Below are positions 26,603 through 33,771 of a DNA stretch of 64,000 bases, one piece after another (the stretch's first letter is position 1; each line of letters starts with the position of its first letter). The position numbers were made by a program, and so were the translations under genes. The notes below the pieces were generated by a model. The model had not been told where the DNA came from. It ran no database searches and worked only from the letters and a program-made list of their open reading frames with translations. Origin of the DNA: Paenibacillus qinlingensis (lineage in GTDB: Bacteria > Bacillota > Bacilli > Paenibacillales > NBRC-103111); the NCBI RefSeq assembly GCF_013204845.1, contig NZ_JABMKY010000014.1:152145-216144 (forward strand), in the 5' to 3' direction.

Positions 26603-27442
26603 TTATTGTCTAATAGTTCTTGGTGACTGCATCGACATCGTTGGTCGCGAATTTTGCGGGCTCGCTTTAGGTATACGGGCAATAGGGTCCTCGAAAATAA
26701 ACCCTGTCTCCTCAGGGATAACAGGCGCATCTTCGTCCGGATTATTCGCAAAATACTCATCCGGTCGATTTACGAACGATGAAATCCGCGGACCGAAGTT
26801 CTGTCCGATTGCAGTCTCGATTGCAAGGTTAAACGTCCGCGTTTGCAGTAGCTCCTCACTTACCCCCAGAAGTTCAATCGCCTCTTGCGCTTCCTCAGAT
26901 AATGTCGACGTTTTCACTCCCTCGAACAAACCTAGAAGCTGTTGCCTATACGATCCCGCATCCGATCCGGCTGCTTGGAGAATCGGTGTAACTAAATCCG
27001 TAAATATATCTCTTACTCGCGTTGCAAATGCCGGCTCGTCGATCGACTGAATGAACGCAGCCAGCTTGTCTTTAGCGGTTTTAGGATTCGCAAGTAAAAT
27101 TTCCGTTCTCAATTCAGTAAGGCATTTTTCGAATCGCTCCTGTTTCTCTGCGTCCACCTTCGGGACCTTAGCATGAATTAATCGCTCAGCTAACTGCTTA
27201 GCTTGTAATAGGGATTCGGTGTATTCTCGTTTCTGTGAGCGCAATGATAACAAGAGTTCGCGTGCCTTTACTTTGCCAAAGTAGTCCGATACCTCTGCTG
27301 CTTCATCTGAAGAATACTTGCGTTTTATTTGCGCCTTTTTCACGACGTAGTCGTCTTGGAATTGGCGATATTTGTATGTAGACGTCTGCTTAACCTCTTG
27401 CGCTTTTTCGATTAATGATACAATTTCTTGTACTTTACTCAT
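26603..27442 (-). CDS. Hypothetical phage coiled-coil protein
   Basis: Not recognised. 279 residues with a long charged helical N-terminal half (about 1-125), a helical central domain (about 130-210) and a Pro/Asn-rich acidic C-terminal tail (about 225-279). The ATG has GGGGGAA 8 nt upstream. The form would suit a scaffold-like or DNA-packaging accessory protein, but nothing in the sequence proves it. Confidence 0.7.
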   Translation of the reverse strand: MSKVQEIVSLIEKAQEVKQTSTYKYRQFQDDYVVKKAQIKRKYSSDEAAEVSDYFGKVKARELLLSLRSQKREYTESLLQAKQLAERLIHAKVPKVDAEKQERFEKCLTELRTEILLANPKTAKDKLAAFIQSIDEPAFATRVRDIFTDLVTPILQAAGSDAGSYRQQLLGLFEGVKTSTLSEEAQEAIELLGVSEELLQTRTFNLAIETAIGQNFGPRISSFVNRPDEYFANNPDEDAPVIPEETGFIFEDPIARIPKASPQNSRPTMSMQSPRTIRQ

Positions 27443-27471
27443 GGTTTGGTTCCCCCTAGTTTTGTGTAATT

Positions 27472-27813
27472 TTAATGAATATCGGAAATGTTTACAGCGA
27501 TCTCGCGACCGCTACGTTCATCAATTCGCAGTTTAAATCGAAGTTTATCGCCTCTTACAACGCGATCAATTCCTGCCTGTTGTAACTCTGTTGCGTGGAT
27601 AAAGGCGTCCTTTTCACGTCCTGGGACTTTCGCGAATCCAAAACCACGGTCAAAGTAGTAGTGTACAACGGTCCCCGTAATCTTTTCCTCGCCTGGTGTC
27701 GGTTTAGGCTTCGGTTTTTCAACTTCTATCTTACGATCGTAATCTGCGAATGGGACTAACCAATCAAGTTCCTCGCCAGTACCCGTACCGCCACGCCATG
27801 TGTTTGATCTCAT
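27472..27813 (-). CDS. Cold-shock-domain protein
   Basis: 113 residues. The C-terminal half (about 45-110) is a cold-shock OB fold with both RNA-binding motifs, RGFGFAKV (RNP1) and DAFIHATEL (RNP2), so it should bind single-stranded RNA or DNA. The N-terminal half is a phage-specific extension with a KPKPKPTPG linker. Its ATG overlaps the stop of the 39-codon gene upstream (ATGA). It may modulate host or helper transcripts. Confidence 0.85.
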   Translation of the reverse strand: MRSNTWRGGTGTGEELDWLVPFADYDRKIEVEKPKPKPTPGEEKITGTVVHYYFDRGFGFAKVPGREKDAFIHATELQQAGIDRVVRGDKLRFKLRIDERSGREIAVNISDIH

Positions 27814-27929
27814 CGTAATTCCTCCTCTAACGTGTCCGTGATTGCTTCTAATTCTTCTTGAAGTCGCGTAATCTCCGCTTTAATAGCGCTTTGTTGTTCT
27901 TTCAGATGCTCTTGCAACGTAATCTTCAT
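27810..27929 (-). CDS. 39-residue coiled-coil peptide
   Basis: A short gene between two annotated-length genes, joined by 4-nt ATGA overlaps at both ends. GGGAGG lies just upstream of its ATG. The peptide starts MKITLQEHLKEQQSA and is almost wholly a charged amphipathic helix ending in DTLEEELR, with a heptad-like pattern. The tight overlaps and ribosome site make it a real gene. Function unknown; a small dimeric adaptor or inhibitor is possible. Confidence 0.75.
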   Translation of the reverse strand: MKITLQEHLKEQQSAIKAEITRLQEELEAITDTLEEELR

Positions 27930-28147
27930 AGAAAATCCTCCCGTTTCATTGGTTTAGTTTTAGAATCGTTAACTAGCGTTGATAGCAGCACTTTTGCGCG
28001 AGCCTCCGTGCAGTCATCCCCGACGCGATAAAACAGCGCACGTTCATCGGAAGTGATAACGCAGGCCAGTTTCGTCTTCGTGCCGGGGTAATATTGGCCG
28101 CCATCGCACAGCATAATCGAAGCTACCTCCGCTTTACGTTTAGGCAT
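27926..28147 (-). CDS. Hypothetical phage protein
   Basis: Not recognised. 73 residues with a basic start MPKRKAEVASIMLCDGG and two further Cys residues. The ATG has GGGGAGG 8 nt upstream. It overlaps the next short gene by 4 nt. An 18-codon frame (MPKAYQICTE...) ends just inside its start and may be a leader peptide. Confidence 0.65.
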   Translation of the reverse strand: MPKRKAEVASIMLCDGGQYYPGTKTKLACVITSDERALFYRVGDDCTEARAKVLLSTLVNDSKTKPMKREDFL

Positions 28148-28275
28148 TGGCTAACCTCCCCGTTATTTCCGTGCATATTTGGTACGCTTTTGGCATCGTA
28201 TGCCTTAAAGCGCGACAAAGAGGCCCCGAAGGTGTTTATACCTTCCGTGCTTTGAACCGCTTATATTGCGGCGAA

Positions 28276-28500
28276 TCAGCGTAAAACGTCCACTTCGAAC
28301 AGATTACGCGCCGAGCGTTTTCGTTCGGATGGGATTCGGTACTGTAGCGCAACTAACTCGCCATCTCGGTAATATCGCGCCATAATTTCAAAATGGTATG
28401 AGCGTTTGATCTTCGCCATTACTGCGTGATCCTCTGTATATCCTGCGAGGTTGTCCCCGTCCAGTCGCCATAACTTATTGCCCACGATAATCACCGCCAA
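28276..28500 (-). CDS. Hypothetical phage protein
   Basis: Not recognised. Up to 74 residues. The start is uncertain: the frame opens with TTG at 28500, and a GTG at 28485 has GGCGG 8 nt upstream. It overlaps the end of the upstream gene by 26 nt. The sequence is beta-rich (NKLWRLDGDNLAGY, ELVALQYRIP). A GAAGGT/ACCTTC hairpin follows in the 130-nt gap downstream. Confidence 0.55.
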   Translation of the reverse strand: MAVIIVGNKLWRLDGDNLAGYTEDHAVMAKIKRSYHFEIMARYYRDGELVALQYRIPSERKRSARNLFEVDVLR

Positions 28501-28861
28501 ACTGGACGAACGTGTCTTTCCGGATCGGGTACGCCTCGGGCCACTCTCCGTGTTTAACGGCTTCTAGAAGCAAGAAATAAATGGCTCCGCGAATCTCGAA
28601 TTTAGGAATATTGCGATTCGTTTTAGGTGAGTACTCGTAACAGAACATAGTGCTGAATCGCTCGATCAGCGCAAAAAACTTCCCAGGTTCCATACGCGAA
28701 ATATATTCGAGTTTGTTTGCTTCCCTCTTTATGAAACGTAATATTAGGTTCAGAAACTCCTGGGATTCTGGCGAGTCAATAATAAACACGTCTAACTTGA
28801 TTGCTCGTTTGGTTTCTGAATATCTGACGTATGTATATCCCTTATCATCGTGATAAAACAT
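28475..28861 (-). CDS. Hypothetical phage protein
   Basis: Not recognised. 128 residues, aromatic-rich (MFYHDDKGYTYVRYSETKR), mixed alpha/beta, no membrane segment. GAGGGG is close to the ATG. It overlaps the next gene. It lies in the early/middle gene string of the element. Confidence 0.6.
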   Translation of the reverse strand: MFYHDDKGYTYVRYSETKRAIKLDVFIIDSPESQEFLNLILRFIKREANKLEYISRMEPGKFFALIERFSTMFCYEYSPKTNRNIPKFEIRGAIYFLLLEAVKHGEWPEAYPIRKDTFVQFGGDYRGQ

Positions 28862-28873
28862 TTCCCCTCTTCC

Positions 28874-28963
28874 TCATTGCGATTGCTGCGGTCTACATTC
28901 GACTAATTTTCGCCCGCGTGAAGCCCGACCGTTTAACGTCCGGAAGTAAGACGTATTTATCAC
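28874..28963 (-). CDS. Possible 29-residue basic peptide
   Basis: A GTG that overlaps the stop of the XRE gene (GTGA) opens a 29-codon frame, MINTSYFRTLNGRASRGRKL followed by VECRPQQSQ, ending just before the ribosome site of the next gene. It fills the gap exactly and would be translationally coupled. No independent ribosome site, so support is modest. Confidence 0.4.
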   Translation of the reverse strand: MINTSYFRTLNGRASRGRKLVECRPQQSQ

Positions 28964-29184
28964 AGCGCCAGTTTAGCGGAAGCCTTCGCTGCTGCGATCG
29001 CTTCAAGTATGTCCGCGCTCATTCCGAAACGTTGCGCAACTATAACCCGCAACTTATCTGAAACATTAAGGTAGCCTGACTCTGCCGACGCTACGCATGA
29101 CTTCGAGATGCCGAGCGCAGCCGCGAATTGCGATTGCGTCATACCGTGGTAGATACGAATTGCTCTCAATGCTTCTCTGTTCAT
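28960..29184 (-). CDS. XRE-family HTH regulator
   Basis: 74-residue Cro/CI-like DNA-binding protein consisting of the HTH domain only: RAIRIYHGMTQSQFAAALGI then SKSCVASAESGYLNVSDKL. The ATG has AAGGAG about 10 nt upstream. Inside the leftward operon it probably switches early to later expression of the element. Confidence 0.82.
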   Translation of the reverse strand: MNREALRAIRIYHGMTQSQFAAALGISKSCVASAESGYLNVSDKLRVIVAQRFGMSADILEAIAAAKASAKLAL

Positions 29185-29228
29185 ATCACAAATCTCCTTT
29201 CTGTTTTTGAATAGTCACATTTCAGCAC

Positions 29229-29253
29229 AAAAAATTAGATGGCCGAAGCATCT
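29229..29253 (-). terminator. Terminator between the 289-aa gene and the XRE gene
   Basis: The minus-strand stem AGATG/CATCT with a CTTCGGC loop is followed by AATTTTTT. Confidence 0.6.
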
Positions 29254-29295
29254 CGCCTCTGCCTTCTTCCCACCTACGTATAGTAATACGCCAAA

Positions 29296-30165
29296 CTAGG
29301 ACACTTTTTTAGTCATCACCCTCAGCGCCCTCCCTAAACTGTCCTCGCGTAACTTCAATTTACGGGCAATGTAGCGTACTTTAATCCTTATCCTACCGTT
29401 TAAATCCGTTACATAATCGGCTAAATCGAAGCCTGACGCCATATCCGCCAATATTACCGCATCTATTGACTCGACTAACGCAGCCTGCCGCCTGGATAAT
29501 CTCCCTCTTTTCGCTGTCCCGATACCAAATATAGCGTAATCGACAGTGTAAAAATGCTTATCTACATACCGTGTCTTACCACCTCTCCGGACTCGCCGCT
29601 TATCGGCGAATTGCTGGCGGACGTAAGCCGTCTTAGTTACGCGATTGATATAGCGGACTATCTCTCTCGGAGTCCTCGCAGAGTCGACGTGTAATAGTGC
29701 GTAAACTAGCGCCTCCTCAATATCGGACCAGTGTTCCGCGATAATGACCGCCGCCGCTTTGGCTCTTTCGGACTGCGCCTGCCCGTTCAGCACCTTATAC
29801 GCCTGCCACAAGTCCCAGTAGGCGTCTCCGTAGTATCGGTAAAGGTACGGCGCGTGTTGGGCGTAATTCTCTAAAGTACAATCGCGACTATACAAACGGT
29901 TGTATACTCCAACGTAATAATCGAACGTCGAGCGCGGGCTATCCTCTGCATGCCCACCTGTATCCGGCATTCCGTACTTTATCGTTGATAATCGGCCGCT
30001 GATTAGGCGTAGACATCGAAGCGCGATATAGTTTACGTCAGGTAGATCGCGCACCCCGCGGCTGAGATAATCATAAGACATGGCCGTTTTGATATCGTCG
30101 AGAATAGCGCGGTTCCCGTCCGTCTGGTATGCTTGGATCGCTTCGTTTATTAACGTTACCAACAC
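29296..30165 (-). CDS. Hypothetical protein with possible C-terminal HTH
   Basis: Not confidently recognised. 289 residues, basic, rich in Arg and Tyr. A C-terminal stretch (IRIKVRYIARKLKLREDSLG and following) has the look of a sigma-region-4 or HTH recognition domain, and a central part HVDSARTPREIVRYINRVTK is helical. The GTG start has GGGGAGGGG in front and follows the helicase-like gene by 12 nt. A replication or transcription partner of that protein is plausible. Confidence 0.65.
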   Translation of the reverse strand: MLVTLINEAIQAYQTDGNRAILDDIKTAMSYDYLSRGVRDLPDVNYIALRCLRLISGRLSTIKYGMPDTGGHAEDSPRSTFDYYVGVYNRLYSRDCTLENYAQHAPYLYRYYGDAYWDLWQAYKVLNGQAQSERAKAAAVIIAEHWSDIEEALVYALLHVDSARTPREIVRYINRVTKTAYVRQQFADKRRVRRGGKTRYVDKHFYTVDYAIFGIGTAKRGRLSRRQAALVESIDAVILADMASGFDLADYVTDLNGRIRIKVRYIARKLKLREDSLGRALRVMTKKVS

Positions 30166-30177
30166 GTCTCCCCTCCC

Positions 30178-31380
30178 CTAAATTTCGTATTTACTCCACG
30201 CTATCAGCAGCGAGCGCATGCGACTTGACGGTAAATATAAGCGGATAGGCTGTCCAACACGAATACGCGAGCGCCATATCCACTGTAAGAGGTCGGATAC
30301 CGCCAGTAGGTCCTGGTCAACGCTGATGCCGCGATCTTCAAAAAATACTCGCTCAATTGGGCTCAAAAATTGATTGAATATATAAGCGAGTGCCCACCGA
30401 TCCTTAAACTCGTTCGTTGCGCGGATATTTACAGGAACAAACGACTTCGCATAACCTCTCCCTCTCAAGTCGTTTTGACAATCCTTTAAAGTTGTCCAAA
30501 GGATTTCCTCCCCCTTAGCTTTGCAGATATTTCGGAAATAGTTATAAGTGTTTCGTTGTATACGTCCTAGTGTGTCGGCATCATAATTGCGTAATCTCTT
30601 TGAACTTAAAGCGTAATAGGTGTCGCCGTACTCGTTTAGGGGACCATCATAAACGTCGATCAAACACATTACTTCCTCGCGTTTCTCTTGCCTTCTATCA
30701 TACTCAACTAGCTCATAATCGCCGTCTTTGCGCCTAGTTACCGACTTGTACTCATATACCATCCCGTGGAGATCGTAATAATAGCGCTGAACCTGTGCTG
30801 CGAACAAATAAGTCATGACGATAACCTCATCGAACGCTTGAAATACACGAGGAGGAAACGCCCATAAAAAGAAATTGTCGCGGTGAACGAAAAGGTTTCC
30901 GGCTTTGGCGAGCAGCTTAATATCGTCGAAGCGCCCGTCTGTATAGTCGTCGCTAATCCAATAAACACGCGTGTCACGCACCTCTATACGCCCGGAGTCA
31001 ATCAGCGTTCTGATATCCGATGCGCTGATAGGAGCCCGATCGATCACGTCCATCACCTCATCAAGTAACAACGTATAGCCTGCGTCTGTAAGCAGCTCTA
31101 TCAACTCATCGTCCGCGGATTGAAATAAGCTGTGCGTGGCTACGATATTCCGTTCCGTCGCGATTAACTCCTTGAGACTCCGTAATTTCCGCCCTTCACT
31201 ATTAGCGTTATTTGGTTCGCTGAATCTCCGATTTGTAACCGTGGCTATCACGCGTTGTACTTCGTCAAGGTATGGCGTTATGTATATGAACTTCTGGTCC
31301 GCTGGCGCTTCGTTAACGTGCTGTAACGCCCATGACGTTTTACCGCTACCCATAATCGAATCTACAACCGTTATCTTCAT
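30178..31380 (-). CDS. P-loop helicase/ATPase-like replication protein
   Basis: 400-residue protein with an N-terminal Walker A MGSGKT (residues about 10-15) and a Walker B LLLDEVMD near residue 108, the order of superfamily-2 DEAD/DEAH helicases. A further block IVATHSLFQS fits the strand between them. The C-terminal half lacks a clear second RecA domain and ends with IRVGQPIRLYLPSSRMRSLL. Phage and plasmid replication modules of Bacillus carry similar proteins. It begins just left of the inverted-repeat-rich region, as a rep gene next to its origin would. Confidence 0.7.
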   Translation of the reverse strand: MKITVVDSIMGSGKTSWALQHVNEAPADQKFIYITPYLDEVQRVIATVTNRRFSEPNNANSEGRKLRSLKELIATERNIVATHSLFQSADDELIELLTDAGYTLLLDEVMDVIDRAPISASDIRTLIDSGRIEVRDTRVYWISDDYTDGRFDDIKLLAKAGNLFVHRDNFFLWAFPPRVFQAFDEVIVMTYLFAAQVQRYYYDLHGMVYEYKSVTRRKDGDYELVEYDRRQEKREEVMCLIDVYDGPLNEYGDTYYALSSKRLRNYDADTLGRIQRNTYNYFRNICKAKGEEILWTTLKDCQNDLRGRGYAKSFVPVNIRATNEFKDRWALAYIFNQFLSPIERVFFEDRGISVDQDLLAVSDLLQWIWRSRIRVGQPIRLYLPSSRMRSLLIAWSKYEI

Positions 31381-32074
31381 ACCATCCGAGCCTCCTCTTA
31401 TTTGTAGATAGCGCTACTCCTTCCGCTAATTACGTCTGACTCCGATCTAGCACGTCTATATATCCTCTCTATAGGAAATCGCGATAAAAGCCCGTAGTGG
31501 CGCGGGTTTTCAGCTACGTTTAGCACGTTTGATGTGCTAACATTATCAAAACGTTCGTTCGCGTTGATTCAGATTGAATCCTCGGGAACTAATGTGACTG
31601 CCGCGGCCGAAGATCGGCCTTGCCCCTTCCGCGTAAAGAACACGCGTCAGGGATGGTGTTAGTAAATATATAAATATAATTTCATCGCGGAGATTTGAGG
31701 ACGGCAAGCCGGACTCAAGCAAGGGGGCGGTTTATTGCCCCCGCGCTAGGTTCCTACATTGCTTTTATGTACAATCAAGGTAGGTTCGCGCATTTTTACG
31801 TAAAACTTAATCTCGTTCTATACTAATACTTACGCAGTAACTTTCGTTCTCGCACATTTATTACGACGCCGTCCGGAAGATTTCCGTACAGTTGACTGTA
31901 TCCACCTTATGTGACTTTCGCGCACATTTTTTCGAAAAAAGTTTTGAAACGTTGAAACAAAGCGAATGTACGTTCGTATTATTAGGTATAAGAAACGCGC
32001 AGACGATTTTACGGTCGCCTACGCGTTATAATTAAACCGACGCAATGCCTATGAGCGTTAGCGCGCTCCACATT
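31381..32074. other. Non-coding region with inverted repeats (putative element origin or ncRNA)
   Basis: Nearly 700 bp without a gene. Visible structures: TTAGCAC N7 GTGCTAA (31520-31540), a GGCCGA/TCGGCC hairpin (31605-31619), a GGGGGC/GCCCCC hairpin (31723-31742), the palindrome TTTTTTCGAAAAAA (31927-31940) followed by GTTTTGAAACGTTGAAAC, and a minus-strand AAAACCCG/CGGGCTTTT terminator-like hairpin near 31484-31510. This suits a replication origin or a regulatory RNA in front of the helicase-like gene. Confidence 0.5.
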
Positions 32075-32170
32075 CTAATGTAAACAGGGGCAGAAGATTC
32101 CGGCGTGGCGATTCCACACAGTTAGCGCTATGTAGACACCGGTAAAACAACGGAGTTGGCGTACGAGCAT
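32075..32170 (-). CDS. Possible 31-residue peptide
   Basis: An ATG frame of 31 codons with GGAGGAG about 12 nt upstream; it begins MLVRQLRCFTGVYIALTVW and contains three Cys. It could equally be chance in a non-coding region. Confidence 0.25.
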   Translation of the reverse strand: MLVRQLRCFTGVYIALTVWNRHAGIFCPCLH

Positions 32171-32219
32171 TTGGCGCTGCTCCTCCAGCAAGTACGGTTA
32201 ACAGACGTTGGCGCGCGAG

Positions 32220-32411
32220 TTAACCAAGGCATACATTACGTATAATTGCGAGTTGATCCGGTGTTTCAAACGCTCGAATCGTTGAAACACCGGTGTAGCC
32301 GTTCTCACTTTGCTTAACGCGTTGTAGAAGCACGGCAGCAGATTCGTTATTGTAAACCAATGCTACAGCATCACACACGATTACGGCGGTATTCCCGTCG
32401 ACAGTAATCAA
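32220..32411 (-). CDS. Hypothetical early protein (63 aa)
   Basis: Not recognised. The TTG at 32411 is favoured because AAGGGGG lies 8 nt upstream; an ATG at 32435 has no ribosome site. The product starts MITVDGNTAVIVCDAVALVY and is predicted beta then alpha. The 3' half of the gene contains a 36-nt near-perfect inverted repeat. Confidence 0.6.
   Translation of the reverse strand: MITVDGNTAVIVCDAVALVYNNESAAVLLQRVKQSENGYTGVSTIRAFETPDQLAIIRNVCLG
32258..32293. repeat. 36-nt inverted repeat CCGGTGTTTCAA...TTGAAACACCGG
   Basis: Left arm 32258-32272 and right arm 32280-32293 pair over 14 bp with one bulged base and a 7-nt loop. It lies inside a coding region. The core CGTTGAAAC recurs at 31950-31958. 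Confidence 0.8.
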
Positions 32412-32441
32412 ATAAATCACCCCCTTTCCGGCCATTTTCGG

Positions 32442-32467
32442 AAAAAGAAAGACGCTTATCAGGCGTC
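32442..32467 (-). terminator. Terminator overlapping the 108-aa gene stop
   Basis: The minus-strand stem GACGC/GCGTC is followed by TTTCTTTTT. The upstream arm lies in the last codons of the gene at 32459-32785. Confidence 0.7.
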
Positions 32468-32785
32468 AGGAACGAGATTTAGCTCAATATCGTATTCGGT
32501 TTCGATAAGTTCATGCGTAACAAAGTCGTAGGCGGAGCGCCCCTTTAACATCGCGACAATCTCCGGAATAACGGTTTCATCGCGATCGGTACGGCCGATT
32601 AAAAGGAATGCACCAATTTGACGGTATAAGTCCGGCTTGTCCAGCACTTCAACTCGGATAACCCAAACGTTACCGCCATCTTCGCGATCAATGAAAAACA
32701 CGGTGTTTTCTGAGGTAAGGACGCCAGGAACTGGTCTATATTCACCTTGGTCAAAAGGTCCAATTTCAGCAATAACTTTTTTCAT
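32459..32785 (-). CDS. Hypothetical early protein (108 aa)
   Basis: Not recognised. An acidic, beta-rich protein (MKKVIAEIGPFDQGEYRPVP, then VFFIDREDGGNVWVIRVEV). GGGGGT lies about 12 nt before the ATG. It ends at a terminator, so transcription of downstream genes may need antitermination or a new promoter. Confidence 0.65.
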   Translation of the reverse strand: MKKVIAEIGPFDQGEYRPVPGVLTSENTVFFIDREDGGNVWVIRVEVLDKPDLYRQIGAFLLIGRTDRDETVIPEIVAMLKGRSAYDFVTHELIETEYDIELNLVPDA

Positions 32786-32799
32786 TAGTTAGCGACCCC

Positions 32800-32925
32800 C
32801 TACGATAATAATTGGCGAATGACTTCCGAAATCGTAAACGCAAGCAGCTTCGCGAGTGCCCGTCCACTAATGCGGCGACGGCGGCCTGGTGGCGGCGGGT
32901 AAAGAGATGCTCTAACGTAAGTCAT
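32800..32925 (-). CDS. 41-residue basic peptide
   Basis: Short gene with GGAGATG upstream and a 4-nt ATGA overlap with the stop of the preceding gene. The product starts MTYVRASLYPPPPGRRRRIS and ends in a hydrophobic amphipathic helix (ALAKLLAFTISEVIRQLLS). The poly-Pro and RRRR stretches suggest binding to nucleic acid, membrane or protein. A candidate early effector comparable to small island-encoded interference peptides. Confidence 0.65.
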   Translation of the reverse strand: MTYVRASLYPPPPGRRRRISGRALAKLLAFTISEVIRQLLS

Positions 32926-33149
32926 ACAGCGACATCTCCTTTCGCGAGAGATACGATGAAGCCGAGTGCGGCTGCAATGGATGGCGCTACTTCTACGGCA
33001 CCTAACACAGCGTCACGTCCTACGCCTGTTATCGCGCAAAAATATCCGCGTTGAAGCGAAATAGTCTGACGATCGGTAGCGTTTAACATAGTTGCGTGAA
33101 TAGTTCCGGACAAAGAGTGCATAATGAATTGGATATGTACGTTATTCAT
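32922..33149 (-). CDS. Hypothetical early protein, first gene of leftward operon
   Basis: Not recognised. 75 residues starting MNNVHIQFIMHSLSGTIHAT, with a hydrophobic Ala/Gly/Val-rich C-terminal half (about 40-75). AGGAGG lies upstream. As the first gene after the divergent operator region, it has the position of an early regulator or excisionase, but it has no visible HTH. Confidence 0.65.
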   Translation of the reverse strand: MNNVHIQFIMHSLSGTIHATMLNATDRQTISLQRGYFCAITGVGRDAVLGAVEVAPSIAAALGFIVSLAKGDVAV

Positions 33150-33185
33150 AATTTTTGAAACCTCCTCGAATTGTTATCGTATAGT

Positions 33186-33238
33186 GTTTAACTTCTGTCG
33201 TTTAACATTAGTTTATACGCCCTAACGTTAAACGTCAA
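33186..33238 (-). promoter_or_regulatory. Early promoter with GTTTAAC operator sites
   Basis: GTTTAAC occurs at 33186 and 33200 (14-bp spacing) and as its inverse GTTAAAC at 33227. They flank a minus-strand promoter candidate: TTGACG (33233-33238), 17 nt, TAAACT (or TATAAA at 15 nt). The adjacent divergent CI-like gene is the obvious repressor. Confidence 0.6.
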
Positions 33239-33291
33239 GAAGTAATTTCCAGTTGATAAGTATTACGTTATAATCGGGAGGTGAGGAGTTG

Positions 33292-33540
33292 ATGGAGTTG
33301 GCAATTCGGATTAAGTTAAACGAAGTTCTTGAAGCCACGAAGATCGATAAAGAAATAACAAAGAACGCACTCGCCCGTGAAGCTAAAGTACGTCCTAATC
33401 TTATTTATGATTTATGTGAAGGTAAGACAAAGCGTATTGAGCTAGAAACGTTAAGCACCATAATAGATACATTGCAGGAATTGACGGGTAATACATACTC
33501 CCTTGGCGATGTTCTTGAATATGTCTCCGATAAGAAATAG
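33292..33540 (+). CDS. CI/Cro-like repressor
   Basis: Small HTH protein of 82 residues. The fold is LNEVLEATKIDKEITKNALA, REAKVRPNLIYDLCEGKTKR and LETLSTIIDTLQELTG, the XRE pattern. The ATG at 33292 has GGAGGTGAGGAG in front. It diverges from the early operon with GTTTAAC repeats between them, so it most likely keeps the element silent (an Stl-like role). It lacks a protease or RecA-response domain, so induction would need an antirepressor, for example from a helper phage. Confidence 0.8.
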   Translation: MELAIRIKLNEVLEATKIDKEITKNALAREAKVRPNLIYDLCEGKTKRIELETLSTIIDTLQELTGNTYSLGDVLEYVSDKK

Positions 33541-33577
33541 ACCGTGCCCTCACTAGAGGAACGCGGTTTTTATTTTT
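33541..33577 (+). terminator. Terminator of the CI-like gene
   Basis: The stem ACCGTGCCCTC/GAGGAACGCGGT (imperfect) is followed by TTTTTATTTTT. Confidence 0.75.
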
Positions 33578-33740
33578 ATATCCATATTAAATTATTAAAC
33601 TGCCATTCATGGTTCCTACCGAGCACCATTTGTATTCGATGAGCATAAAATTGTTGCGGACGATAAAAACTCGGTGACTCTAGCCTCTTTATCACATTAG
33701 TTGGCAAATCAAACCTTGCGGCGAATTGATCCTGCGTCAT
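33576..33740 (-). pseudogene. Truncated XRE-regulator remnant
   Basis: A 54-codon frame with an HTH-like start MTQDQFAARFDLPTNVIKRL, but no ribosome site at a usable distance and no N-terminal helix. The XRE fold would need about 10 more residues before MTQDQ. Probably a decayed regulator gene. Confidence 0.4.
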
Positions 33741-33771
33741 ACTAGTACATAATGCACATCCCCCAAAGAAA

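Noticed and set aside
31381..32219. CRISPR array
   Set aside because: Repeats are inverted and unequal in spacing; no regular repeat-spacer pattern anywhere in the window.
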